A stretch of DNA of 20,869 nucleotides from VFZN01 sp050249615 (GCA_050249615.1 JBFWQE010000094.1:1-20869), one strand, 5' to 3'; shown: positions 1 to 7,088, counted from the stretch's first letter. Program-made: numbers and translations. Notes: a model not told the origin generated them from the sequence alone.

Positions 1-10
1 GTTTCCCCAT

Positions 11-91
11 GACCTGCCTCCCTTGGTGTGTGGCTCGGCGCGCCGCCTTCATCAGCTCCGCGCAACCCACGATAACAACGTGAGGCAGGTC
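11..91. repeat. Perfect 10-bp inverted repeat pair upstream of first gene
   Basis: GACCTGCCTC at 11-20 is exactly inverted as GAGGCAGGTC at 82-91, separated by 61 bases. It lies in the gene-free left edge (1-169) ahead of the lipoprotein gene. It could be a widely spaced operator pair, the remnant of a small element, or chance. No coding signal is visible in this edge. Confidence 0.3.
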
Positions 92-169
92 TCTCGATTC
101 AGAATCGGACAGCCATACTGTCTAGCCGGACAACCGATGCCAGAGCATCGTCGAAACCCGTTGCTACTG

Positions 170-634
170 ATGACGCACCGTGTTGCCGTGGTCCTCACCA
201 TGGCGCTCACGGGTGCCTCCGGCTGCGGAGCATCGCCGGATGCTGAGAATACATACTGGCTCGCTCAGTTCCGTCGGGCGACATCCGTCCCCGCCAGCCC
301 ACACGACCAGCCGGGATGGGCATGGTCACTCGATATCGCCGACCTCTTCTGGGATACGCCAGACGTCACGGTCAGCGTGCGAGGACGAGCAAACGAGCCT
401 GTCCGGATCCGGTTCTCGGACGAACCAGGACATCGGACCATCGACGCTGACAGCGGCGCTGGCAAGGTCGTCGACATGCGGGTCAATCACTCGATGCTGT
501 ATGTGTCCTGGGAAGGGAGCCAGGCCAGCCCCGCGTACTTCGTGGTGGCGTACGACCTCCGGGCCCGCAGAGTGCTGATCAGGTGGCGAGTCAACCCGGC
601 CGATGCACCAATGATCCGGAACCAGGCCGGGTGA
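170..634 (+). CDS. Small predicted lipoprotein of unknown function
   Basis: Predicted 154-residue exported lipoprotein. I chose the ATG at 170 because it starts a classical signal: MTHR, a hydrophobic stretch (VAVVLTMALTG), then a lipobox-like ASGC with the acceptor Cys at residue 19. The frame stays open upstream to position 23, but that extension would bury the signal peptide. The mature part has alternating hydrophobic/polar segments rich in Trp, Val and Arg (for example DVTVSVRGRANEPVRIRF and MLYVSWEG), which suggests a small all-beta domain. I recognise no family. It has no close operon partner: the next gene starts 136 bases downstream with its own signal peptide. The coding call is supported by GC-rich third positions and the lipobox. 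The function is unknown. Confidence 0.6.
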   Translation: MTHRVAVVLTMALTGASGCGASPDAENTYWLAQFRRATSVPASPHDQPGWAWSLDIADLFWDTPDVTVSVRGRANEPVRIRFSDEPGHRTIDADSGAGKVVDMRVNHSMLYVSWEGSQASPAYFVVAYDLRARRVLIRWRVNPADAPMIRNQAG

Positions 635-770
635 CATCGGCCTGCAGCCGACTGCGGCCCGCGCGATGATGAGGCAGCGCCTCTGCCGGTCCACGCCCAC
701 CCGAGATCTGCTCGGCGAGATGCGGCGAGGCGCTGGGAACGCCAACCTCCTGGTGCTATCCTCCCCGCCC

Positions 771-1841
771 ATGGGTACACCTCGATCGATCCTCCCGGCC
801 ATCCTCGCGCTGCTCACCCTCCCCATCGCGTTGTCCGCACAGCCATCCCGCGGGCTCAAGGTGCTGCTGCTCTACGACATGGAAGGCATCACCGCGGCTG
901 ACGAGTACCGGAAGACGACCTTCGCGCACCCGGAGCAGTACGCAGAGGGACGCCGGTCGCTCACGGCGGACGTCAACGCCGCCATCGCCGGCCTGAAGGC
1001 CGGCGGCGCCACCGAGATCGTCGTCGTCGATGGCCACGGCTCCGGCAACTCGCAGGAGCCCGACATCCTGGTGGACCAGATCGCGGCGCCCGGCGCCATG
1101 CACTTCCGCTCCACGCCCTTCGACATCTACATGGACAGCTACGACCACTCCATCGACGCCATCGTCGCCATCGGGATGCACGCGGGGGCGGGGAACCGAT
1201 CCGGGTTCCTGGCGCACACCTACAGTTCGCACGACATCGAATACCGGGTGAACGGGGTGCCCTTCAACGAGACGATGATCCTGGCGATGGGCGCGGCGCG
1301 GCTGAGGATCCCCGTGATCATGGTCAGCGGTGACGATCAACTCGAGCGGGAGCTCCGGCGCAACCTGCCGTGGGTGAAGTACGCCGCGGTCAAGCATGCC
1401 GTCAACGTCGGGAAGGCGGAGCCGCTGCCGCGCGAGGAGGCCTCGCGGCGCATCGAGACGTCGGCCCGCGAAGCACTGCAGTCGCTGGCGCAGATGAAGG
1501 TGATGGAGCTCGCCGGGCCCTACCGCTTCGCCGCGAAGTTCGAGGAGCCGGCACAGGCGCTGAACGCGGCGCTCTGGCCGGGCTCGGAGCTGAACGCCGA
1601 CCAGCAGACCGTCCAGATCCGCGCCAACGATTTCGAGGACGGCTACCGCACGAGCCTGCGGCTGCTGGGCCTGGCCGGTGCCATCCGTGGCGCCTCGAGC
1701 GCGCAGGCCGCCATCGCGAAGCTGCCCAACGCGACCGAGGTCAGGCAGGGCATGACCGACTGGGGCTACGACCGCTGGATCAATGGCGTGCCGCTGCCCG
1801 CGCCCGCCGTGCCGGGCACCCGTTTCTGGGGCGCGCGGTAA
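771..1841 (+). CDS. Secreted M55 family D-aminopeptidase (DppA-like)
   Basis: Zinc peptidase of family M55, whose type member is Bacillus DppA, a D-aminopeptidase acting on D-Ala-containing peptides. The 356-residue product starts with a signal peptide (MGTPRSILPAILALLTLPIALSA, likely cut near residue 23), so it probably acts in the periplasm; DppA itself is cytoplasmic. The family motifs are in order: DMEGI with D36 and E38, DGHG with H89, GMHAGAG with H137, the LAHTYS His at 149, and NGVPFNE with E167. These match the two-zinc ligand set and the catalytic His of DppA. I chose ATG 771 because 36 upstream in-frame residues would precede the signal peptide. No dipeptide transporter genes are adjacent. 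Peptidoglycan-peptide scavenging is plausible, but the substrate is inferred from family only. Confidence 0.88.
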   Translation: MGTPRSILPAILALLTLPIALSAQPSRGLKVLLLYDMEGITAADEYRKTTFAHPEQYAEGRRSLTADVNAAIAGLKAGGATEIVVVDGHGSGNSQEPDILVDQIAAPGAMHFRSTPFDIYMDSYDHSIDAIVAIGMHAGAGNRSGFLAHTYSSHDIEYRVNGVPFNETMILAMGAARLRIPVIMVSGDDQLERELRRNLPWVKYAAVKHAVNVGKAEPLPREEASRRIETSAREALQSLAQMKVMELAGPYRFAAKFEEPAQALNAALWPGSELNADQQTVQIRANDFEDGYRTSLRLLGLAGAIRGASSAQAAIAKLPNATEVRQGMTDWGYDRWINGVPLPAPAVPGTRFWGAR

Positions 1842-1866
1842 CCGCACCGGTTCCGTAGCGTCCCGC

Positions 1867-2016
1867 TCACGTGACCGGGAACGCCAGAACGTGCCCCAGG
1901 CGCTGGAAGGCCTCCATAATCGCGGCCCCCCAGATCTTGAACGCGTCCAGCAGGGCACATCCCGCCAACACTTCGAGCACCTCGAGCTCATCGAAGCGCT
2001 GGAGCGCGTCGAGCGC
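1867..2016 (-). other. Orphan coding-like frame, possible gene remnant
   Basis: In the gap between the M55 gene and the convergent methyltransferase gene, one minus-strand frame reads 49 residues of protein-like sequence ending FQRLGHVLAFPVT and a TGA stop (1867-1869). In my hand count 43 of 49 codons end in G or C, the bias of real genes here. The composition (Leu, Ala, Glu, Phe, Ile) is unlike the Arg-rich shadow frames nearby. There is no ATG. The best in-frame start is a GTG at 1980, which gives about 37 residues with no clear ribosome binding site. It may be the tail of a decayed gene or a very small protein. It begins where the methyltransferase gene ends. Confidence 0.25.
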
Positions 2017-2032
2017 TCGTCGTCCCGGCCCA

Positions 2033-3106
2033 TCATCGCCTCGCCTCGAGGATAAGATTGAACGGCGTCTCGGCCGCCCGGCGGAAGTGCGTGAAGCCCG
2101 CCTTGCGGAACACCTCCGCCAGCCGCGCCTCGCCAGCCTGCGCGCCGAGGACCAGGCTGCCGCCCTCCGACACCGCGTGCGGGCAGCAGATCGTGGCGGA
2201 TCCCGCGTAGTACAGCCGCGCCACCGGCGATGGCGACAGGTTCTGCTCCAACCGATCGTGCGCGAACGGTTCCACCAGCACCACGGTGCCGCCAGGCGCC
2301 AGCACCTGTCCGGCATATCGCACGGCCCCGACCGGGTCACCCAGGTCGTGGAGGCAGTCGAAGAAGCAGATGAGGCCGTACTGCCGGTCCGGGTAGTCGG
2401 CTGCCCGCGCGACCTCGAAGGTCACACGCTCGCCCACCCCGGCAGCCTCCGCGTTGCGCCGCGCCTCGTTGATGGGCGCCAGGTGCGCGTCGAAGCCGTG
2501 GAACCGTGACCGCGGGAAGGCCTTCGCCATCAGGATGGTGGAGTGGCCGTGGCCGCATCCCACGTCCGCGACGGCAATGCCCGACTCGAGCCGTGCGACG
2601 ACCCCGTCGAGCGCAGGCAGCCACTGCGGCACGAGGCTCCCGCGGTAGCCGTTGCGGTAGAACGCCGCCACGCCGCAGTGCATGCGCCCGTCGTGCTCGC
2701 CCCACGCCACGCCCCTGCCGGTACGGAACGCCTCCAGCGTCTTCGCCTCGTCGAACCACAGCGACGCGTTGACCTCCCAGGCCGGCGGCAAGTAGACGGG
2801 GCTCTCCTCGTCTGCCAGCACCATCGCGTGCTCCGGCGGCAGCTCGTAGGTGTCGCTCACGGCGTGGTAGATGACGTAGCCACCCGCGGCCTGCGAATTC
2901 AGCCATTCGCGCACGTACCGCTCGGCGCAGCCGGCGCGCGCGGCCAGCTCCCGCGAGCTGATTGGGCCCGCACCCGCCATGGCCTCGTACAGGCCCAGCT
3001 TGCTGCCCAGGCTCACCATCACGCCGCCCTGCGCGGACGAGAGGTCGTTGAACGCTCGAGCGACGAACGCCTCGAGCTTCGTCTGATCGATCACCAGTGT
3101 GCTCAT
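2033..3106 (-). CDS. Class I SAM methyltransferase with N-terminal winged helix
   Basis: Predicted 357-residue SAM-dependent methyltransferase of the two-domain type seen in Rv2258c-like proteins. Residues about 20-85 form a winged-helix or dimerisation domain (LGLYEAMAGAGPISSRELAARAGCAERYVREWL). Residues about 165-330 form the Rossmann methyltransferase fold with motif I ADVGCGHGHST (170-180), an acidic residue after the second strand (HGFDAH), and the CFFDCLHDLGDP and LAPGGTVVLVEP segments. ATG 3106 is preceded by AGAGGAG with about 8 bases of spacing, a good ribosome binding site. The frame stays open much further upstream, but that part would overlap the divergent regulator. The GlxA-type regulator is transcribed divergently and shares the 121-bp gap, so it may control this gene. 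The methyl acceptor cannot be read from sequence. Confidence 0.85.
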   Translation of the reverse strand: MSTLVIDQTKLEAFVARAFNDLSSAQGGVMVSLGSKLGLYEAMAGAGPISSRELAARAGCAERYVREWLNSQAAGGYVIYHAVSDTYELPPEHAMVLADEESPVYLPPAWEVNASLWFDEAKTLEAFRTGRGVAWGEHDGRMHCGVAAFYRNGYRGSLVPQWLPALDGVVARLESGIAVADVGCGHGHSTILMAKAFPRSRFHGFDAHLAPINEARRNAEAAGVGERVTFEVARAADYPDRQYGLICFFDCLHDLGDPVGAVRYAGQVLAPGGTVVLVEPFAHDRLEQNLSPSPVARLYYAGSATICCPHAVSEGGSLVLGAQAGEARLAEVFRKAGFTHFRRAAETPFNLILEARR

Positions 3107-3171
3107 GGTCTTGGCTCCTCTGCCCGCCATGGTCGCAGCCCCGCCCGGGACGTCGAAGTGCCGGAATCGCC

Positions 3172-3177
3172 TAGAAT
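3172..3177 (+). promoter_or_regulatory. Candidate -10 element for the GlxA-type regulator
   Basis: TAGAAT matches the sigma-70 -10 consensus at five of six positions. It would place transcription start near 3184, so the downstream hairpin (3191-3215) lies in the leader. No convincing -35 is seen at 16-18 bases upstream. Confidence 0.3.
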
Positions 3178-3190
3178 CGGTTCGTTCGTG

Positions 3191-3215
3191 CCACGCCGCC
3201 CGCCGCGCGGCGTGG
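3191..3215 (+). promoter_or_regulatory. 9-bp inverted repeat in the regulator leader
   Basis: CCACGCCGC (3191-3199) and its exact inverse GCGGCGTGG (3207-3215) enclose a 7-base loop, ending 12 bases before the ATG at 3228. It may be an operator for autoregulation or an RNA hairpin affecting translation. The start codon has no clear Shine-Dalgarno sequence. Confidence 0.4.
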
Positions 3216-3227
3216 ACTGCCGTGCCA

Positions 3228-4259
3228 ATGGCCAGACACTCCACGCCCTCCGGAGCCGTTCCGCTCCACGTCAGCCTCGTCGCGCTTCCCGATGCTGTCG
3301 TCTCCACGCTCACCGGCGTCTACGACGTGATGAACGGCGTGACGCTCATGGGCCTGGCAGCGAAAGGGACGCCGGCGCCCTTTCGCGTGGTGATCGTCGG
3401 CGAGACCGCGGGAGCGCTCCCGCTGGCAAGCGGCGTCCCGATCGACGTGCAGCGCGCCATCGACACGCTCGACGCGACCGACATCGTCATCGTGCCGTCC
3501 ATCCTGCTCGGCCGGCAGGGCTGGCAGAAGGGCCGGTATCCCCGCCTGGTGGAGTGGCTGCGGACGATGCACGAGCGCGGGGCGATGCTGTGCTCGGCGT
3601 GCTCCGGGGTGTTCCTGCTGGCGGAGACGGGGCTGTTCGATGGCAGGGACGCCACCGTGCACTTCGGCTATGCCCGCGAGTTTGCGGCCACGTATCCTCG
3701 CGTGGCGACTCATCCCGAGCGCGTGCTGGTGATCTCGGGGCGCCGCGAGGAACTGGTGAGCTCGGGCGCGTCGATGAGCTGGCACGACCTGGTGCTGTAC
3801 CTCATCGCGCGGCACGCGGGGGTGACGGTGGCGCAGGAGGTGGCGCGCTCCTTCGCGCTCCAGTGGCACCAGGACGGCCTCACGCCTTTCATCGTCTTCG
3901 AGGGTCGTACCGATCACGGCGACGCCGAGATCCAGGCCGCGCAGGAGTGGCTGAAGCGACACTTCTCCGTGGCCAGCCCGGTGGAGGAGATGATCAAGCG
4001 CTCAAAGCTTGCCGAGCGCACGTTCAAGCGGCGTTTCGCGGCCGCGACCGGCCTGACGCCGATCGCCTACGTCCAGCGCCTCCGCATCGAGGACGCGAAG
4101 CGACGGCTCGAACGCACAGACGCGCCCATCGACGAAATCAGCTGGCGCGTGGGCTACGAAGACCCTGCCTTCTTCCGCCGACTGTTCAAGCGGACGACGG
4201 GCCTGGCCCCCGGCGCCTATCGGAAGCGCTTCCGCATCCCCGACTTCGCGCGCCCATAG
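3228..4259 (+). CDS. GlxA family AraC-type regulator with DJ-1/PfpI domain
   Basis: Predicted 343-residue transcription factor. Residues about 12-200 resemble the DJ-1/PfpI class I amidotransferase fold: VSLVALPDAVVSTLTGVYDVMN at the front, then DIVIVPS, then a nucleophile-elbow-like CSACSGVFLLAETGLFDG with C125 at the usual Cys position. Residues about 230-335 carry two AraC-type helix-turn-helices: MIKRSKLAERTFKRRFAAATG, then ISWRVGYEDPAFFRRLFKRTTGLAPGAYRKRF. This is the GlxA layout, in which the first domain is usually a ligand sensor. ATG 3228 was chosen because the fold begins right after it and upstream codons look non-coding, although no good ribosome binding site precedes it. It is divergent from the methyltransferase gene, which is a likely target. 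Confidence 0.88.
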   Translation: MARHSTPSGAVPLHVSLVALPDAVVSTLTGVYDVMNGVTLMGLAAKGTPAPFRVVIVGETAGALPLASGVPIDVQRAIDTLDATDIVIVPSILLGRQGWQKGRYPRLVEWLRTMHERGAMLCSACSGVFLLAETGLFDGRDATVHFGYAREFAATYPRVATHPERVLVISGRREELVSSGASMSWHDLVLYLIARHAGVTVAQEVARSFALQWHQDGLTPFIVFEGRTDHGDAEIQAAQEWLKRHFSVASPVEEMIKRSKLAERTFKRRFAAATGLTPIAYVQRLRIEDAKRRLERTDAPIDEISWRVGYEDPAFFRRLFKRTTGLAPGAYRKRFRIPDFARP

Positions 4260-4267
4260 CGCGGCAG

Positions 4268-4323
4268 CCCCAAGCCCCAAGCCCCAAGCCCCAAGCCCCA
4301 AGACTCAAGCCCCAAGCCCCAGA
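4268..4323. repeat. Heptamer tandem array (CCCCAAG)n, array 1
   Basis: Eight 7-base units: five perfect CCCCAAG (4268-4302), one deviant ACTCAAG (4303-4309), one perfect unit, and a decayed CCCCAGA. The array fills the junction between the convergent regulator and RES toxin genes. On the minus strand it reads GGGG separated by CTT, a textbook G-quadruplex pattern. A perfect array contains no stop codon in any frame. The toxin stop TGA (4305-4307) exists only because of the deviant unit. Confidence 0.9.
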
Positions 4324-5045
4324 TCTTCCCGCGTGAACTCGAGGCGCTGCTCAGGGAACATGCAAATGGCCCGTGCGCCAGAAGAAGAGAAATCGACCCG
4401 CCAGGTCTGCTGCTCCACTGGCCCGTGCGAGCGGAACGCACGACAGGCGAGTACCGCGAGATTCAGGCCGCGCCTGGGGTCGCGCGCCGACTCGTAGCGC
4501 AGCACCTCCACGCCGGCCTCGCGCGCCTGGTCGGCGAGGCGCTGGCAGGCGTCGTAGTCCGTGGGATGCGCCCACGCGGTGCGATCCCGGTCCAACGGCG
4601 GCGCCGTCAGGTCCAGCGCCGCGCGCGTGCGAAGGTCCACCGCGAAGGCGGTGAACTCGCCGGGATTGGCCGGCCAGGGAGTGCCTGGCGACTCGGCGAA
4701 GAACAGCAGCCGGTGGAAACTGAGCTCCGCGATGGCCGTGGCAGGCGTCCGCGAGCCGTAGAAGACGCCGGGTGAGAAGCCGGCGCGGCGGAATCGCGAG
4801 CCGCGCGGGTAGGGCGCGCCATAGCGGAAGGGCGTCGCGAGCAGGTAGTGGAGCTGCCGGCATGGGGAGGGCACCGGTGGTTTGTTCTGCTCGAGGATGG
4901 CCTCGAGCCGTTCCTGCTCCGCCAGCGTGTCCACGAGCTTCATCGTCGAAACGCGGTGCTGCGCCTCGACCGCGCGCCAGCATCGGCCGGCGAGGCGACG
5001 ACGCTCAGACGAGAGCGCGGCGGCTGTCCAGGTAGGCGACGACAT
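4305..5045 (-). CDS. RES domain toxin (predicted NAD+ phosphorylase)
   Basis: Toxin of a type II Xre/RES module. Studied RES toxins such as MbcT degrade NAD+ (MbcT by phosphorolysis) and stop growth. The 246-residue product has the family features: WRAVEAQHRVSTMKLVDTL near residue 23, GSRFRRAG with the conserved Arg (84/87), TAIAELSFHR with Glu 107, and LRYESARD with Ser 186, the Arg-Glu-Ser set that names the domain. All key residues are present, so it looks active. ATG 5045 lies inside the antitoxin gene, giving a 41-bp overlap and probable translational coupling. The last residues (DLGLGA) and the stop are encoded by the heptamer repeat, so the C-terminal tail is repeat-derived and probably dispensable. 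Confidence 0.88.
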   Translation of the reverse strand: MSSPTWTAAALSSERRRLAGRCWRAVEAQHRVSTMKLVDTLAEQERLEAILEQNKPPVPSPCRQLHYLLATPFRYGAPYPRGSRFRRAGFSPGVFYGSRTPATAIAELSFHRLLFFAESPGTPWPANPGEFTAFAVDLRTRAALDLTAPPLDRDRTAWAHPTDYDACQRLADQAREAGVEVLRYESARDPRRGLNLAVLACRAFRSHGPVEQQTWRVDFSSSGARAICMFPEQRLEFTREDLGLGA

Positions 5046-5385
5046 CCACCAGTCCCGTGACCGACTGGATGCGCTCGAGCGGCACCCCGCCCAGCGCGAG
5101 ATTCTCGCTCGTCAGCCAGGCGCGCGCGGCGGTCTCGTCGCCGCCCACCATGGCGTCCAGCGAACGAAACAGCCGTACGAACAGCGCCGCCAGCTCGAAC
5201 GGCTTGTCGCCGGGCGACAGGGTCACGCGGCCGGACTGCATCCGCGACACAGTCGCCTCCGAGACGCCGATGATGCGGCTGACGGCCTTCTGCGGCACGC
5301 CCAGCCGGCCGGCCGCGCGCAGCACCGCCTTTGTCACGATGGCACCGTCCGACTCACGAGCGGGGGCGATGGCAAGGCTCGACAC
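5005..5385 (-). CDS. Xre family antitoxin with DUF2384 (MbcA/ParS/Xre) domain
   Basis: Antitoxin partner of the RES toxin, 126 residues. Residues about 27-52 form a helix-turn-helix (GVPQKAVSRIIGVSEATVSRMQSG), and residues about 60-126 match the DUF2384 toxin-binding domain with the typical ending LGGVPLERIQSVTGLVDVVAYLDSRRA. Order (antitoxin first), overlap with the toxin and strand all fit a Xre/RES operon. Translation starts at GTG 5385. A candidate promoter lies so close that the leader would be about 8 bases, and no Shine-Dalgarno is visible, so the transcript may be nearly leaderless. Antitoxins of this type usually repress their own operon, and a palindrome sits inside the promoter. 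Confidence 0.88.
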   Translation of the reverse strand: MSSLAIAPARESDGAIVTKAVLRAAGRLGVPQKAVSRIIGVSEATVSRMQSGRVTLSPGDKPFELAALFVRLFRSLDAMVGGDETAARAWLTSENLALGGVPLERIQSVTGLVDVVAYLDSRRALV

Positions 5386-5400
5386 GGTATGGCTACAGAA

Positions 5401-5429
5401 ATACTATCAGCATATGATTTCATGTGCAA
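5401..5429 (-). promoter_or_regulatory. Promoter of the Xre/RES operon
   Basis: On the minus strand, TTGCAC (5424-5429) and TAGTAT (5401-5406) are separated by exactly 17 bases, a good sigma-70 pair within an unusually AT-rich island. Transcription start would fall about 8 bases before GTG 5385. Confidence 0.55.
5410..5427. promoter_or_regulatory. Candidate operator palindrome in the Xre/RES promoter
   Basis: GCATATG (5410-5416), four bases, then CATGTGC (5421-5427) form an inverted repeat with one mismatch. It lies between -10 and -35 and overlaps the -35, where a bound Xre dimer would block RNA polymerase. Confidence 0.45.
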
Positions 5430-5490
5430 CGTCAGCCGAAGGCGGCCCCGCACGCACCATGCGTCAGTAACTGCTCTCGGGCGCCGACCC

Positions 5491-5546
5491 GGTACGCGCA
5501 GCCGCTGCGTACCTCCGCACACCGCCGTTGCGAATCCGGCCGCAAC
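5491..5546. promoter_or_regulatory. Two adjacent inverted repeats upstream of the four-Cys protein
   Basis: GGTACGC (5491-5497) pairs with GCGTACC (5507-5513) across 9 bases, and GTTGCG (5527-5532) pairs with CGCAAC (5541-5546) across 8 bases. Both lie in the divergent gap, 50-105 bases before the ATG at 5596. They may be operators or leader hairpins. Their relation to the Xre/RES promoter on the other side of the gap is unknown. Confidence 0.35.
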
Positions 5547-5595
5547 TCCCGTGGAACCCTCCTTGCTCTCTGGGGCCCGCATCACAGGAGGGCCC

Positions 5596-6303
5596 ATGGA
5601 CACTCAGGACGGCTTCATCGTCGGCATCTTCAACTACTGCGACCGCTGGTGCGAGCGGTGCCCGCTCACGGCGCGGTGCCGCGTGTTCGCGGAGATCGCG
5701 CAGGAAGACTTCGAGCGCGAGCACGGTCCGATGCCGGCGTCCGCGCAGGAGCCCGAGTTCCGATCGCTCGGCGTGATGGCGTTGCAGGCGAGCCCGGGCG
5801 GCGAAGACAACGGGCTCGTGGACCTGGATGGCACCCGGGGCTGGGAGCCGCCGCGGCTGGCGCCCGACGCACAGGCGCTCGAGGGTCGCGTGAAGGCGCT
5901 CGGCTTCCGGCTCGCGGCCTGGCAGCCCCCGGACGGCACGACGATGGACGAGGGCATCAGCGAGGCGCTGGAGGTGCTGGGGCACTACGGCATCTTCATC
6001 GGCGCGAAGGTGCACCGGGCGCTCTTCGGCCTCTCGCTCGCCGACGACGGAGACGACGCGCTGAGCGACGCCAACGGCTCGGCTAAGGCCGCGCTGCTCG
6101 CTTTCGACCGCCTGGGCGATGCGTGGCTGAAGCTGGTGGAGCGCGGGGCAGTGAGCGTCGCGGCCGCCGAGCCGACGCTCAGCGAGCTGGCGTGGATGAC
6201 GGGCGAGGTCGAGCGCCGGTTCCCGCAGGCACGCCAGTTCGTTCGGCCGGGGCTCGACGAACCGATCGCCGTGGCGATGCTCGAGTGGCAGGAGCGCGGC
6301 TGA
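5596..6303 (+). CDS. Conserved unknown protein with N-terminal four-cysteine motif
   Basis: Predicted 235-residue cytoplasmic protein of unknown function. The start is well supported: GGAGG at 5587-5591 lies a few bases before ATG 5596. The striking feature is IVGIFNYCDRWCERCPLTARC near the N-terminus, with Cys at 15, 19, 22 and 28 (CX3CX2CX5C), a likely zinc or iron-sulfur site. The rest is acidic and mostly helical (MDEGISEALEVLGHYGIFIGAKVHRALFG; LLAFDRLGDAWLKLVERG). There are no membrane segments. CX3CX2C also occurs in radical SAM enzymes, but no such barrel follows. It is transcribed away from the Xre/RES operon, and a hairpin with no T-tract follows the stop. I recall similar unnamed proteins in other phyla but cannot assign a role. 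Confidence 0.75.
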   Translation: MDTQDGFIVGIFNYCDRWCERCPLTARCRVFAEIAQEDFEREHGPMPASAQEPEFRSLGVMALQASPGGEDNGLVDLDGTRGWEPPRLAPDAQALEGRVKALGFRLAAWQPPDGTTMDEGISEALEVLGHYGIFIGAKVHRALFGLSLADDGDDALSDANGSAKAALLAFDRLGDAWLKLVERGAVSVAAAEPTLSELAWMTGEVERRFPQARQFVRPGLDEPIAVAMLEWQERG

Positions 6304-6308
6304 TCGTC

Positions 6309-6329
6309 TGAGCCCGCACCTGGGGCTCA
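6309..6329 (+). terminator. Hairpin after the four-Cys protein gene
   Basis: TGAGCCC (6309-6315) and GGGCTCA (6323-6329) form a perfect 7-bp stem with a 7-base loop, 5 bases after the stop codon. No T-tract follows, so it is either an atypical terminator or a 3'-end stabilising hairpin. Confidence 0.45.
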
Positions 6330-6362
6330 ACCGCGGCACGCCCGGCGCCGATAGATCGGTCC

Positions 6363-7088
6363 ATGGCAGGCATGGTGTTCCTCTCGGCAGAGTGGCGGCA
6401 CCTCGCGATGATCAACTTCGAGGCGCCCGCGCGGCTGCTCGAGCCGCTGGTCCCGCGCGGGACGGAGCTGGATCGGCATCGGGGGAGGACCCTGGTCAGC
6501 CTCGTGGGCTTCCGCTTCCTCGACACGCGGGTGCTCGGCTGCCGCCTGCCCGGCCACGTGGACTTCGACGAGGTGAATCTCCGGTTCTACGTGCGGCGTG
6601 ACGCGGGCGGAGAGCTGCGCCGCGGGGTGACGTTCGTCAAGGAGATCGTGCCGCGGCGCCTGATTGCGGCCGTCGCGCGCGTGGTCTACAACGAGCCATA
6701 CGTGGCCCTGCGGATGCACAGCGAGATCCGGACGGGTGACGCGGATGCGTCCACGCGTGCGCGCTATGGCTGGCGGAGCCGCGCGGGAGAGCACCACCTT
6801 GAAGTGCTGGCGCGCGGCGCGCCCAGGGTGCCCGACCCCGATTCAGACGAGGCCTTCATCGCGGAACACTACTGGGGCTACACGCGCCAGAGGGACGGCG
6901 GTACTATCGAGTACCAGGTCGCGCACCCGGCCTGGGAGCTCCGGATTGCGGCCTCGGCCAGCGTGGGCGGAGACCTGGCGGCGCTCTACGGACCTGCTTT
7001 CGGGGAGATCCTCACGGCGAAGCCCGTCTCCGCGTACCTGGCGGAGGGGTCCCCGGTAACGGTCTTCCGCCCTCTTCGCATCGCGTGA
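6363..7088 (+). CDS. DUF2071 family protein (YqjF-like)
   Basis: Predicted 241-residue cytoplasmic protein matching DUF2071, related to the acetoacetate decarboxylase-like fold. Family-typical stretches are the start FLSAEWRHLAMINFEAPARLLEPLVPRGTELD, then LVSLVGFRFLDTRVLG, VDFDEVNLRFYVRR, and RRGVTFVKEIVPRRLIAAVARVVYNEPY. The rest is strand-rich, ending in the PVTVFRPLRIA strand. The biochemical function of the family is not established. ATG 6363 is the natural start, since homologous sequence begins a few residues in. A small CCGAT/ATCGG repeat (6348-6359) lies just before it, and no strong ribosome binding site is seen. The gene ends against the convergent DUF1326 gene, with a repeat array between them. 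Confidence 0.8.
   Translation: MAGMVFLSAEWRHLAMINFEAPARLLEPLVPRGTELDRHRGRTLVSLVGFRFLDTRVLGCRLPGHVDFDEVNLRFYVRRDAGGELRRGVTFVKEIVPRRLIAAVARVVYNEPYVALRMHSEIRTGDADASTRARYGWRSRAGEHHLEVLARGAPRVPDPDSDEAFIAEHYWGYTRQRDGGTIEYQVAHPAWELRIAASASVGGDLAALYGPAFGEILTAKPVSAYLAEGSPVTVFRPLRIA

Noticed and set aside
756..2036. Long minus-strand frame antisense to the M55 peptidase
   Set aside because: It is Arg/His/Asp-rich with no motif, while the plus strand carries a signal peptide and all M55 zinc ligands.
2543..3227. Plus-strand frame running through the methyltransferase into the regulator region
   Set aside because: It is a shadow of the methyltransferase gene on the other strand; GC-rich DNA leaves several frames open.
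4882..5595. Plus-strand N-terminal extension of the four-Cys protein
   Set aside because: It covers the antitoxin gene and its promoter antisense; the ribosome site at 5587-5591 fixes the start at 5596.
5640..5680. CX3CX2C motif as a radical SAM cluster
   Set aside because: The protein lacks the following barrel and SAM-binding motifs, and a fourth Cys at +6 suggests a structural metal site.
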